Positions 41,959-50,307 of a stretch of 64,000 nt of DNA are shown here, piece after piece. The notes below the pieces were generated by a model. It ran no database searches, was not told where the DNA came from, and was given only the letters and a program-made list of their open reading frames with translations. A program made the translations under genes and the position numbers. Source of the DNA: Sinanaerobacter sp. ZZT-01 (GTDB lineage Bacteria > Bacillota > Clostridia > Peptostreptococcales > Anaerovoracaceae); assembly GCF_035621135.1 (NCBI RefSeq), contig NZ_CP141728.1, positions 558,001-622,000 of the forward strand, in the 5' to 3' direction. Position 1 is the stretch's first letter; the number at the start of each line of letters is the position of its first letter.

Positions 41959-42723
41959 ATGACATTCTCTGAGATATTAAGACGGCTGATGAAAAACGGG
42001 AATATTACACCTTACCGACTGTCTAAAGATTTAAATGTACATCAAACTACAATTAAAAACTGGCTGGATGGCCAGACACCTGGTCCGGAAAACATACAAA
42101 AAATTGCAAACCGATTTCATGTATCAATCGATTTTATGCTCGGACTTGAAGACTTGATGACATGTAAAGATTGCGGATTGCTATATGACCCTCTTGATGC
42201 AGGAGATTCTGAGGATCATAATGAATTTCATCAAAAAAAATTAAATGCAATGCACAAATTTGGTGAATTATATGACTACAAAGAAAGGGAATTAATTAAA
42301 AGAAAGACGAAAAGAATTTTAGAAGATTCAACGATTCCAGCAGATTTCAAAATTGATTTCTGCATACCATATTTTAAATCATACTTTTCAGAAAGCATAG
42401 AAATCAATCAATTTGACCTAAACCACGTTTCTTTTCATACGTATCTGTCCATGCTGCTATTTCAAAAACACTGGAAACAATATTTAGGTGATCCTCTTTA
42501 CCATCTGATGGTTTCAAAATATGGAAAGCAGCCAGGAATAACCGAAGGCGAATTTTATTACAATGCCACTGCAAAACAAGCACAAGGTGAACAACACAAA
42601 CTTCAGTCCATTTCCATACTGGAACAATCAGATATTACTGCAGATCAAGATAGGCAAATCGGTGATTTTATATCCTATCTCTTATCAAAAAAGAAACAGG
42701 ATTCCCCTCCGAATGAAAATTAA
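41959..42723 (+). CDS. XRE-family repressor of the tailocin locus
   Basis: A 254-residue regulator (ATG 41959, RBS TGGAGGTACCCACT). Residues 3-60 form the helix-turn-helix (ITPYRLSKDLNVHQTTIKNW, ENIQKIANRFHVSIDFMLGL). A C2H2-like knot follows: CKDCGLLYDPLDAGDSEDHN then EFHQKK (Cys-x2-Cys, His-x3-His). The remaining 150 residues show no S24 peptidase active site, so RecA-triggered self-cleavage is unlikely. Induction may use proteolysis or anti-repression. It is transcribed away from the tail genes. Confidence 0.82.
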   Translation: MTFSEILRRLMKNGNITPYRLSKDLNVHQTTIKNWLDGQTPGPENIQKIANRFHVSIDFMLGLEDLMTCKDCGLLYDPLDAGDSEDHNEFHQKKLNAMHKFGELYDYKERELIKRKTKRILEDSTIPADFKIDFCIPYFKSYFSESIEINQFDLNHVSFHTYLSMLLFQKHWKQYLGDPLYHLMVSKYGKQPGITEGEFYYNATAKQAQGEQHKLQSISILEQSDITADQDRQIGDFISYLLSKKKQDSPPNEN

Positions 42724-42813
42724 ATTCCTTTTGAAACCATGATACAACGTTCCATTTTCGTCCAATTCGAATACTATGAAATAGTAAAAAAAAAATGGAG
42801 GTTTATTTTTATC

Positions 42814-43476
42814 ATGGAAATTTCTCAATTAAATATTGGTATGCAAGTTCCGGATTTCGCAGCATTGTCAACAATGGGACCAATTCGAATGTCTGATTAC
42901 AAAGGAAAATGGGTTATATTCTTTTCACATCCCGGAGATTTCACCCCTGTTTGCACAACGGAATTTATCGCTTTTGCACAAACCAATCAAGACTTTGTTG
43001 ATCGCAATGCGCAACTTTTAGGCATTAGCATCGACAGCAACCCCTCTCACCTAGCCTGGGTTTATGACATTTACTTAACGACCGGCATTACCATCCCATT
43101 CCCGATTGTCTCAGACCGAAGCGGTGACATTGCTCGTTCCTACGGCATGTTTGCCCCTGATGTCACAACACAAGAAACAATCCGCGATGTATTTATTATT
43201 GACCCATTACAGACCGTACGAGCTATTTTGATTTATCCGGCAACAAACGGAAGAAACATCAATGAAATACTGCGGCTTTTAATCGCCATTCAAACCACTG
43301 ACGAATACGGGGTTCTGACACCGGCAAACTGGGAACCAGGTCAGCCTGTCATGGTTCCTCCTCCTCTAACATACGAAGGACTCATTCGACGAGAGACAGA
43401 TCCGGAAAGAATCGGTCTGGAATGCGAAGACTGGTGGTGGTGTTACAGAACAATTCCATTCCCAGAGTCGGAATAA
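42814..43476 (+). CDS. peroxiredoxin (Prx6-type), paralogue
   Basis: A 220-residue homologue of the protein at 15832-16482 with Cys47 (HPGDFTPVCTTEF), Cys204 and Cys210 in CEDWWWCYRTI at the same positions. ATG 42814 follows GGAGG at 12 bases; a longer frame starts inside untranslated DNA. It stands alone, with a strong terminator at 43544-43590. It probably serves peroxide detoxification in an anaerobe, together with rubrerythrin. Confidence 0.92.
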   Translation: MEISQLNIGMQVPDFAALSTMGPIRMSDYKGKWVIFFSHPGDFTPVCTTEFIAFAQTNQDFVDRNAQLLGISIDSNPSHLAWVYDIYLTTGITIPFPIVSDRSGDIARSYGMFAPDVTTQETIRDVFIIDPLQTVRAILIYPATNGRNINEILRLLIAIQTTDEYGVLTPANWEPGQPVMVPPPLTYEGLIRRETDPERIGLECEDWWWCYRTIPFPESE

Positions 43477-43543
43477 AAGAGTTACTAAATAAAATATCTT
43501 GATGTTTTATTAAAGTTCCGTCATAATATAATAAAGTATGCAT

Positions 43544-43590
43544 AAAACCCTTGAAATCTCATTTAACAAATGAAATTTCAAGGGTTTTTG
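43544..43590. terminator. bidirectional terminator
   Basis: AAAACCCTTGAAAT(C)TCATTT pairs with AAATGAAATTTCAAGGGTTTT around a 3-base loop, followed by T-run. It ends the peroxiredoxin transcript and lies 50 bases before larE. Confidence 0.85.
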
Positions 43591-43640
43591 AAAAAAGTCA
43601 AAAATAGCGAAAATAAATAGGATTAAGAGGATTTCTTTTT

Positions 43641-44462
43641 ATGTATAATCAAGATGAACTGAAAAAAAAGCAAAAAGCACTCGCTTCTGTTTTTAAGAAA
43701 TATAAGAGAATAGCAGTCGCTTTTTCGGGAGGGGTTGACAGTACCTTTCTTCTATTAGCTGCAAAAGACATACTAAAAGAAAATGTTACTGCAATCACAG
43801 TTACTTCTCCCATGCATTCGGAAGAAGAATTTGAAGATGCGCTTCTATTTTGCCGAGAGCACAAAATTTCCCACCATCGCATTGCACTCAGTGAAGAATG
43901 TTTTCAAGCGTTCTCACATAATCCGCCCAATCGCTGCTATCTTTGTAAAAAAAATATATTTACCGAAATTCTAAAAAAAGCAAAAGAAGAAGAATTTTTT
44001 TTCGTTGCTGACGGAACCAATGCGGATGATATAAAAGATTACCGTCCCGGTCTTTTGGCATTGGATGAGCTTAAAATTATCAGCCCGTTAAAAGATGCCG
44101 GTTTTACAAAAGAAGAAATTCGTCAATTATTAAAAGAAAGAAAGGATGCACATTGGGACAAGCCTGCATTTGCATGTCTCGCCTCCCGCATTCCTTACGG
44201 CGAAACAATAACTGTAGAAAAGTTAGAAGCGATCGCTTACTTAGAAAAAGAACTTCGCCAGTCTGGATTTAAACAGTATCGTGTACGCCACCACGGAAAA
44301 ATTGCACGAATTGAAGTTGCCGCTGAGGAACGCTGCAAATTTTTTGATCTTTCCCTTATGGATCGAATAAACCGTGCCGCAAAAAAATCCGGATTTCTTT
44401 ATGCTGCATTGGATCTCGGCGGCTATCAAATGGGCAGCTTAAATCAAACCTTAGAAAGGTAA
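43641..44462 (+). CDS. larE: ATP-dependent sacrificial sulfur transferase LarE
   Basis: A 273-residue PP-loop enzyme (AVAFSGGVDSTFLLLAAKD; SGGVDS at 29-34) that activates the nicotinic-acid-derived intermediate and donates sulfur from its own cysteine. ACLASRIPYG contains Cys179, matching the sacrificial Cys of Lactiplantibacillus LarE; a further CYLCKK pair lies at 99-102, which in some relatives binds an Fe-S cluster for catalytic use. It heads larE-larB-larC. RBS AGAGGATTTCTTTTT is modest. Confidence 0.93.
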   Translation: MYNQDELKKKQKALASVFKKYKRIAVAFSGGVDSTFLLLAAKDILKENVTAITVTSPMHSEEEFEDALLFCREHKISHHRIALSEECFQAFSHNPPNRCYLCKKNIFTEILKKAKEEEFFFVADGTNADDIKDYRPGLLALDELKIISPLKDAGFTKEEIRQLLKERKDAHWDKPAFACLASRIPYGETITVEKLEAIAYLEKELRQSGFKQYRVRHHGKIARIEVAAEERCKFFDLSLMDRINRAAKKSGFLYAALDLGGYQMGSLNQTLER

Positions 44463-44469
44463 AACAATC

Positions 44470-45216
44470 ATGGATCACTCTTATTTAATCAACATACTGA
44501 ATCAGGTTGCATCCGGAGAAAAAGAGCCGGCTGACGCAGCCGAAGAATTGAAAACACTTCCCTTTGAGGATTTAGGTTTCTCAATGATCGATCAGCACCG
44601 CAATCTCAGAACGGGCTATCCCGAAGCAATTTTCTGCGAGGGAAAGACTCCACAACAAGTTGCTGAAATTGTGAGGCACATGATGCTTCACAATACCAAT
44701 ATCCTCGCTACACGTGCCTCGCAGAGCCATTATGATGCAATCAGGCAGTTCACTCAGGATGCAACGTATCATGAATCGGCACGCATCATCGTTATAAAAC
44801 AAGCAGAAATTATATATTCAGAAAAAACAATTGCAGTCATCACAGCCGGAACAGCTGATATACCGGTTGCAGAAGAGGCTGCAATTACTGCCGAAACGCT
44901 CGGGAATCAAGTAGACCGCATTTATGATGTCGGCGTTGCGGGAATTCACCGCTTATTATCAAAGATAAAGCAAATCCGCAATGCGAATGTTATCATCGTG
45001 GTTGCAGGCATGGAAGGTGCCTTAGCAAGTGTTATCGGCGGACTTGTAGATAAACCTGTGATTGCAGTTCCCACAAGTATTGGATACGGTGCCAGCTTCG
45101 GAGGCATTTCTGCTCTTCTTACCATGTTGAACAGCTGTGCGGCAGGTGTCGGCGTTGTCAATATTGATAACGGCTTTGGCGCTGCCTATCTAGCTTCCAA
45201 CATCAACAGGCTGTAA
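44470..45216 (+). CDS. larB: pyridinium-3,5-biscarboxylic acid mononucleotide synthase LarB
   Basis: A 248-residue NCAIR-mutase-type enzyme carboxylating nicotinic acid adenine dinucleotide. VITAGTADIPVAEEAAITAE and VVAGMEGALASVIGGLVDKP (with VPTSIGYGASFGGISALLTM) are the PurE-like nucleotide motifs. LarB provides the first step of nickel-pincer nucleotide cofactor synthesis. It lies 7 bases after larE. Confidence 0.94.
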   Translation: MDHSYLINILNQVASGEKEPADAAEELKTLPFEDLGFSMIDQHRNLRTGYPEAIFCEGKTPQQVAEIVRHMMLHNTNILATRASQSHYDAIRQFTQDATYHESARIIVIKQAEIIYSEKTIAVITAGTADIPVAEEAAITAETLGNQVDRIYDVGVAGIHRLLSKIKQIRNANVIIVVAGMEGALASVIGGLVDKPVIAVPTSIGYGASFGGISALLTMLNSCAAGVGVVNIDNGFGAAYLASNINRL

Positions 45217-45258
45217 GAATCTCTTTACTCTATTTTCAAAGATAAGAAAGGACTAATT

Positions 45259-46617
45259 ATGGAACGTATTTTATATTTTGACTGTTTTTCCGGTATCAGC
45301 GGCGATATGACACTTGGTGCATTAATTGATCTGGGTATTGATCCTGCCTATGTAAAAGATGAATTAAAGAAATTGAAAATTTCCGGATATGATATAGAGA
45401 TTAAGGCTACAGAACAAAATGCCATACATGGAACCGATGTAAGCGTTCACCTTACCCTTGATGAAACTTTATCTACTCATCATGAACACGAGCATACACA
45501 TGGCGATAATGACAATCATATACACAGCCACACACACGATCATTCGCATCATTCTACCCACGCGTGTGCCCACGAGCAGAGCCACGAGCATTCACATGAG
45601 CAGATCCATAGTCATGCAAATGCTCGCAATCTATATGATATTATTCAAATCATTGACCAAAGCAGCATAAAAACTAAAGCAAAGGAGCAAGCCATTGCAA
45701 TCTTTACAGAAATTGCAAAAGCAGAAGCTGCCGTTCATGGAAAAAGCCTTAAAGAGGTCCATTTTCATGAAGTAGGTGCTACCGATTCAATCGTGGACAT
45801 TGTTGGAACTGCAATCTGTATGGAATATTTAAAGATAGACAGAGTCTGCTGTTCCGTCATTCAGGACGGGCATGGATTCATTGAATGTCAGCATGGGCTC
45901 CTTCCGGTTCCGGTTCCTGCGGTTTCTCAAATGCTCGCAGGGAGCATCCTATCTCTGATTTCCGGCGATACGCAGGGAGAACTGGTTACCCCTACAGGAT
46001 TTGGTATTCTAAAGGCAAGTGCCTCTTCTTGCGGAAAAATGCCGAACATGAAAGTTGAACAAGTTGGCTACGGCTTTGGCAAAAAAAATACAGGAAAGCT
46101 CAATGCACTTCGTGTCTTTCTTGGTTCCGCCTTAGATGATTGTACGGATTCAGCCTCTCCTTCTGAACGCAAAGAAGATACCGATTCCATAATCGTTATT
46201 GAGACTTCTTTGGATGACGAAACGGGTGAATGCTTATCCTACACAATGAATCTTCTATTTAAATCCGGTGCTTTAGATGTATATCATACTCCGATTATCA
46301 TGAAAAAAAATAGACCCGGCATTCTTTTAACGGTATTATGCCGTGAAGAAGAATTAAATAAAATGGCAGACATTTTATTCCGAGAAACCTCTGCAATCGG
46401 ACTACGATATCGCAGAACAGAACGGCTGCTTCTTTCCCGCAATACAGAAAAAATAGACACTGACCTCGGTTCTGTTCGCATAAAAGAAGTTGCAATCGAT
46501 GATCTGAAAAAATATAAGCCGGAATTTGATGATTGTGCTGCAATTGCTAAAAAACATAACTTGCCATTAAGAGAAGTATACCGGCAATTGGATCTATTTC
46601 TATCAAAGCATAGATAA
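45259..46617 (+). CDS. larC: nickel insertion protein LarC
   Basis: A 452-residue single-frame LarC that inserts nickel into the pincer cofactor of lactate racemase-type enzymes. RILYFDCFSGISGDMTLGAL opens it and KSLKEVHFHEVGATDSIVDI is conserved. Residues 73-119 form a His-rich stretch (19 His) for nickel binding or storage. In some bacteria LarC comes from a programmed frameshift of larC1/larC2; here it is uninterrupted. No larA homologue is in the window, so the client enzyme is elsewhere. Confidence 0.94.
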   Translation: MERILYFDCFSGISGDMTLGALIDLGIDPAYVKDELKKLKISGYDIEIKATEQNAIHGTDVSVHLTLDETLSTHHEHEHTHGDNDNHIHSHTHDHSHHSTHACAHEQSHEHSHEQIHSHANARNLYDIIQIIDQSSIKTKAKEQAIAIFTEIAKAEAAVHGKSLKEVHFHEVGATDSIVDIVGTAICMEYLKIDRVCCSVIQDGHGFIECQHGLLPVPVPAVSQMLAGSILSLISGDTQGELVTPTGFGILKASASSCGKMPNMKVEQVGYGFGKKNTGKLNALRVFLGSALDDCTDSASPSERKEDTDSIIVIETSLDDETGECLSYTMNLLFKSGALDVYHTPIIMKKNRPGILLTVLCREEELNKMADILFRETSAIGLRYRRTERLLLSRNTEKIDTDLGSVRIKEVAIDDLKKYKPEFDDCAAIAKKHNLPLREVYRQLDLFLSKHR

Positions 46618-46628
46618 AAACATGGTTT

Positions 46629-46642
46629 TTATCTTAAGATAA
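46629..46642. promoter_or_regulatory. perfect 14-bp palindrome upstream of 34-residue gene
   Basis: TTATCTTAAGATAA lies 40 bases upstream of the small membrane peptide gene, just after larC. It could be an operator; nothing else supports it. Confidence 0.3.
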
Positions 46643-46682
46643 TGGTAAGATTAAAGTAAGAAAGAATGGGAGGGAATTTACT

Positions 46683-46787
46683 ATGAAAGGTATCGCAAGA
46701 ACTGGTCTTATATTAGGTATTGTCGCATCTGCAATATCCGCAACAGCTATTATATTCAGTGCTATCAGCCTGCTTAGAACAAAATAA
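46683..46787 (+). CDS. 34-residue single-span membrane peptide
   Basis: An open frame reading MKGIARTGLILGIVASAISA then a second hydrophobic half ending SLLRTK. RBS GGGAGGGAATTTACT at ideal spacing and a strong terminator at 46809-46850 support a real gene. One transmembrane helix with basic ends. It is in the class of small membrane proteins that regulate transporters or act as toxins; which one cannot be told. Confidence 0.55.
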   Translation: MKGIARTGLILGIVASAISATAIIFSAISLLRTK

Positions 46788-46808
46788 AGTAAAATAAAAC
46801 TCTAAGCA

Positions 46809-46850
46809 TAAGCGGCTCAAGAACTTATCATTCTTGAACCGCTTATTTTT
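46809..46850 (+). terminator. rho-independent terminator
   Basis: ATAAGCGGCTCAAGAA pairs with TTCTTGAACCGCTTAT around a 9-base loop, with a T-run (TTTTTTAG) downstream on the plus strand. Confidence 0.85.
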
Positions 46851-46891
46851 TAGGTCTAAAATATCGAATCAGCAATGCTGATCTAATTATA

Positions 46892-47143
46892 TTATTTTTG
46901 TATAAGAAGAAGCTTTTCCATACGGCTCATTTTCTTAATCTGTGCTTCCCGCTTCAATGCCTCTGACCGATTTTCCAGTATCTCATAGTATGCTAACTCT
47001 ACCGGTCGATGACTTCGAGTGTATTTCGCACCGACACCACGATTATGTGCTTTGATTCGTGCCTGCAGGTCTGTTGTCCAACCGGTGTACAAACTGCCAT
47101 TTTTACACTTCAACATATATACATAATGCTTTTTTTCTTCCAC
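46892..47143 (-). CDS. GIY-YIG nuclease family protein (YhbQ-like)
   Basis: An 83-residue stand-alone GIY-YIG domain. HYVYMLKCKNGSLYTGWTTD carries the VYxL...LYTG variant of the motif, followed by RIKAHNRGVGAKYTRSHRPV with the catalytic arginine, and LEYY-like closing. It starts one base into the recR stop. Relatives act on damaged or structured DNA or RNA; role here unproven. Confidence 0.9.
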   Translation of the reverse strand: MEEKKHYVYMLKCKNGSLYTGWTTDLQARIKAHNRGVGAKYTRSHRPVELAYYEILENRSEALKREAQIKKMSRMEKLLLIQK

Positions 47144-47742
47144 TATAGCTCTCTGCGCCCTTCCATTGCTTTTGATAACGTAACCTCGTCTGCATACTCC
47201 AAATCTCCTCCTACCGGAATGCCATGCGCGATTCGGCTTACTTTAATACCGGAAGGTTTAATCAGCTTAGAAATATACATCGCCGTAGCTTCCCCTTCTA
47301 TATTTGGATTTGTAGCTAAAATTACTTCATGCACATCATTTTTTTGCAGCCGTAAAATCAAAGATTTTAAATTAATGTCCTCAGGGCCAATCCCGTCCAT
47401 CGGTGAAATTGCGCCGTGAAGGACATGATAAAAACCATGGAACTCCCGTATGCGCTCCATCGCCATAACGTCTCTCGGACTTTCTACGACACAGATTGTT
47501 TTCGGATCTCTCGCTGTATCCGAACAGTAACTGCAGGGATCAATATCCGTTAAATTTCCGCAAATTGAACAATATCTCATATTTTTCTTTGCATCGATAA
47601 TGGATTCTGCAAGCAGATTGACTTCTTTTTCTTCCATTGCTAAGATATGAAAAGCTAAACGCTGTGCACTTTTCCCGCCGATTCCAGGCAACTTTGAAAG
47701 TTCGCTGATCAATTTTGCTAAAGGTCTTGCATAATGTTTCAT
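47143..47742 (-). CDS. recR: recombination protein RecR
   Basis: A 199-residue Rec[21 protein letters not shown] is the helix-hairpin-helix; [16 protein letters not shown] is the four-cysteine zinc finger (two CxxC sets); [19 protein letters not shown] begins the Toprim domain, and [20 protein letters not shown] is the conserved end. It works with RecO and RecF to load RecA at gaps. The order dnaX-ybaB-recR is highly conserved. Confidence 0.97.
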   Translation of the reverse strand: MKHYARPLAKLISELSKLPGIGGKSAQRLAFHILAMEEKEVNLLAESIIDAKKNMRYCSICGNLTDIDPCSYCSDTARDPKTICVVESPRDVMAMERIREFHGFYHVLHGAISPMDGIGPEDINLKSLILRLQKNDVHEVILATNPNIEGEATAMYISKLIKPSGIKVSRIAHGIPVGGDLEYADEVTLSKAMEGRREL

Positions 47743-47781
47743 GGAATCACCAGCTTTCCTTTTTACTTACTTTTTTGTGCA

Positions 47782-48141
47782 TTAAAACAATCCCGGAATA
47801 GACAGACCTCCTGTCAATTTTCCCATTTCATTTTGTGAAAGCTCTTCGATCTGCCGAAGTGCTTCATTTGCAGCTACCATAATTAAATCCTGCAGCATCT
47901 CAACGTCATCCGGATCAACGACCTCCGGCTTAATTTGAATCGAAGTAATCTGTTTTTTTCCACTGACTTTTACACTGACTGCTCCGCCGCCTGCAGTAGC
48001 CTCCACCTCTTTTTCGTCCAGCTCCTGCTGCATTTCTTCCATCTGTTTCTGCATCTGCTGAACCTGCTGTAGCTGTTTTTGCATATTTGCCTTACCGCCT
48101 CCGGCACTTGCTTTCTTCCCGGCTCTCATACCTTTTCCCAT
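47782..48141 (-). CDS. YbaB/EbfC nucleoid-associated protein
   Basis: A 119-residue DNA-binding protein. A Gly/Ala/Lys-rich N-terminus is followed by the helical [20 protein letters not shown] and the conserved [20 protein letters not shown] with [20 protein letters not shown]. The dimer clamps DNA. Between dnaX and recR as in most bacteria. RBS AAGGAGAAAAAGAAA. The N-terminal basic tail is longer than in Escherichia coli, as is usual for Clostridia. Confidence 0.95.
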   Translation of the reverse strand: MGKGMRAGKKASAGGGKANMQKQLQQVQQMQKQMEEMQQELDEKEVEATAGGGAVSVKVSGKKQITSIQIKPEVVDPDDVEMLQDLIMVAANEALRQIEELSQNEMGKLTGGLSIPGLF

Positions 48142-48166
48142 TTTCTTTTTCTCCTTTATTTCTTTG

Positions 48167-49759
48167 TTATTTAATATCTATCGTAAGACCAAGACGTTTT
48201 CCAACCGCACTGGCCAATTGCTCGATCTGATCTTCTTCTTTCACTTCTACTTTTGAAGATACAACGCATTCCATGCGCAGATGCTTTCCAAAATTTCGTT
48301 CCATCAAAACTTCTAATTGTTCTGCATTCTCCATTGCGCATTTCTTTAACAACTCATTGCTCACCTCAACAACAAAATGTTTCTCTGACACTTCCCGCAA
48401 AGCAGTTCCTCGCTTTAAAAGATGCAAGCTTCCCTTTACAAAATTCGGATTTGTAAAAAGTGAGCTCCAAAGCTGATCTAAATTACAAGCTGTTCTTTGA
48501 AGCGGTTCTATCTTTTTCGGTGGCTCCTGTGAGATGCTCGGTTCTCCTGTTGGATGCTTTTGCTTTGCCTTATACTCAAAAAGCTCCTCCCGTACCGTTT
48601 CTTCTATATTATTTTTCTCGGTCCATTCTGTTTTTGTTTTTTGCTCAACCGGCTGTCTTTCCTCCCTTTGTAAAAAACCCCCACTTGCAAGTTTTACAAT
48701 GCAAAGCTCCAACAAAGTTCTAGGTTGTGTGGACCATCTAGCATCGTTCCATGTTTTGGAAAGAGCCATAATTGACCGATCAATCGTCGTTAAATCCAAC
48801 CGCTTGCTCTGCTCTTGAATGCGTTCTATGTTCTCTATAGACATATTCAACATATTTTCAGGATTTTGAATATATTTTGTCAGTAAAAGAGCACGATAAT
48901 GGCTGATCCAATCTTTAATGAACTGTCTTACTTCTTTTCCGTCTTCAAGGATACGGTTTAACAGCAATAATGCCTCTGAAACGCTCTGTTTTATAACGTG
49001 ATCGGTAATCTCTAAAAAGATTTCTTCCCCACTGCTTCCCAATATCGTCAGCACATCTTGACGGTCAACCGTCTTTTCTCCTGCCGCAATACACTGTTCT
49101 AAGAGGCTCAGAGCATCACGAACCGACCCATCCGCATTGGAAGCAATCAATCCCAAGGCTCCTTCTGTAACCGCAATTTCTAAAGAATTACAGATCGTCT
49201 GCATCCCCTCTAACAATTGTTTTTCTGGTACTCTATGAAAATCCAGCCGCAGACAGCGTGATAAAATCGTAGCAGGCAGCTTTTGTACTTCAGTCGTGGC
49301 TAAAATAAACATCACATTTTCCGGCGGTTCCTCTAATGTTTTTAACAATGCATTAAACGCACCTGTGGAAAGCATATGCACCTCATCTATAATGTAAACC
49401 TTGCAACGCCCGCTTACCGGAGGATATTTAACGCTTTCACGCAGCTCCCGAATGTTCTCTACACCGTTATTGGATGCCGCATCAATTTCAATGACATCCA
49501 TAAAGGTTCCATTCATAATGCTCTTACAATTTGCACAAATTCCGCACGGTCGCTCATTCTGAGGCGCTAAACAATTCACAGCCTTTGCCAAAATTCGAGC
49601 GGTAGAAGTTTTTCCGGTGCCTCGTGTTCCGCAAAAAAGATAGGCGTGGCTGGCTGAATCACCGCTGATTTGATTTTTCAAAATTCGAACAATGTGTTCC
49701 TGTCCCAGAATATCATGAAAGGTTTCTGGTCGAAATGTACGATATAATGCCTGATACAT
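48167..49759 (-). CDS. dnaX: DNA polymerase III subunit gamma/tau
   Basis: A 530-residue clamp-loader ATPase. [20 protein letters not shown] begins it; Walker [21 protein letters not shown] (45-52 GTRGTGKT) and Walker [12 protein letters not shown] follow, with a zinc finger [13 protein letters not shown] and the SRC motif in [11 protein letters not shown]. The C-terminal 170 residues are the tau-type DnaE/DnaB region. First of the dnaX-ybaB-recR unit. RBS AGGAGGCTTC. Confidence 0.96.
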   Translation of the reverse strand: MYQALYRTFRPETFHDILGQEHIVRILKNQISGDSASHAYLFCGTRGTGKTSTARILAKAVNCLAPQNERPCGICANCKSIMNGTFMDVIEIDAASNNGVENIRELRESVKYPPVSGRCKVYIIDEVHMLSTGAFNALLKTLEEPPENVMFILATTEVQKLPATILSRCLRLDFHRVPEKQLLEGMQTICNSLEIAVTEGALGLIASNADGSVRDALSLLEQCIAAGEKTVDRQDVLTILGSSGEEIFLEITDHVIKQSVSEALLLLNRILEDGKEVRQFIKDWISHYRALLLTKYIQNPENMLNMSIENIERIQEQSKRLDLTTIDRSIMALSKTWNDARWSTQPRTLLELCIVKLASGGFLQREERQPVEQKTKTEWTEKNNIEETVREELFEYKAKQKHPTGEPSISQEPPKKIEPLQRTACNLDQLWSSLFTNPNFVKGSLHLLKRGTALREVSEKHFVVEVSNELLKKCAMENAEQLEVLMERNFGKHLRMECVVSSKVEVKEEDQIEQLASAVGKRLGLTIDIK

Positions 49760-49788
49760 GAAGCCTCCTAAATTTTAAAAACTAACGT

Positions 49789-49812
49789 AAAAAAAGTGGC
49801 TGCGCCACTTAA
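49789..49812 (-). terminator. terminator
   Basis: AAGTGG-CGCAG-CCACTT followed by TTTTT on the minus strand, between the SRP RNA and dnaX. Confidence 0.7.
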
Positions 49813-49840
49813 GCCACGGAACCCGATGCTTTTACTAGAT

Positions 49841-50002
49841 AAAAAATTGCCCTTTAGGAGCTTCGCGGACTTATGGAAAAGGCTAATCTGCGGCACATAA
49901 GAGATTCCGCTTATCGCTGCTTCCTTCCGGACCTGACGAGGTTCACAGATTCTTATTGCGCAGGACCCAAACCACGGCCAACGAAGCTTCTAAAAGGCAA
50001 TT
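49841..50002 (-). ncRNA. ffs: signal recognition particle RNA
   Basis: The minus strand contains CAGGTCCGGAAGGAAGCAGC, the SRP domain IV tip that binds Ffh. Flanking strands pair in order: CTGCGCAATAAG with CTTATGTGCCGCAG, and the terminal stem TTGCCTTTTAGAAGCTTCG (from 50000) with CGAAGCTCCTAAAGGGCAA (to 49846). Length about 160 nt with only a short Alu-side region, so between the 4.5S and Bacillus 6S-type sizes. The T-run TTTTTTATC after the closing stem ends it. Confidence 0.9.
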
Positions 50003-50015
50003 CATGCACATCAAT

Positions 50016-50044
50016 ATTATATCTATCTTTTTACATACTGTCAA
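50016..50044 (-). promoter_or_regulatory. consensus sigma-A promoter of SRP RNA
   Basis: On the minus strand TTGACA (50039-50044), a 17-base spacer and TATAAT (50016-50021): both hexamers perfect. Start expected near 50008, just upstream of the terminal stem. Confidence 0.85.
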
Positions 50045-50131
50045 CCCATAAGGTGCTTTGTATGTGATTAGACAAGTAATACTGTCAGAATATAAATGAT
50101 CGAACAAAGGTGAAGCTGCACTTGGCTTAAT

Positions 50132-50164
50132 AAAAAGAAGATGGATTTTACTCCATCTTCTTTT
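50132..50164 (-). terminator. terminator of the glycyl radical enzyme operon
   Basis: AAAAGAAGATGGA pairs with TCCATCTTCTTTT around a 6-base loop, T-run on the minus strand. About 140 bases after the transporter stop. Confidence 0.8.
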
Positions 50165-50307
50165 CCGGTTCTTTTTACCAGATTTTCATATCTCTAATCG
50201 CGAAACTTTAAAAATTTATCAGCTGAAAATCTGTTGAATCTAATCTCACTTGTGAATTCATTAATTCAGGTTCTTGCAAAATCGAATTGCTCTACTACGA
50301 TTGCTTT

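Noticed and set aside
25015-42723. Ordinary temperate prophage
   Set aside because: No integrase, replication, packaging or capsid genes and no flanking attachment repeats seen; tailocin fits better. A decayed prophage cannot be fully excluded.
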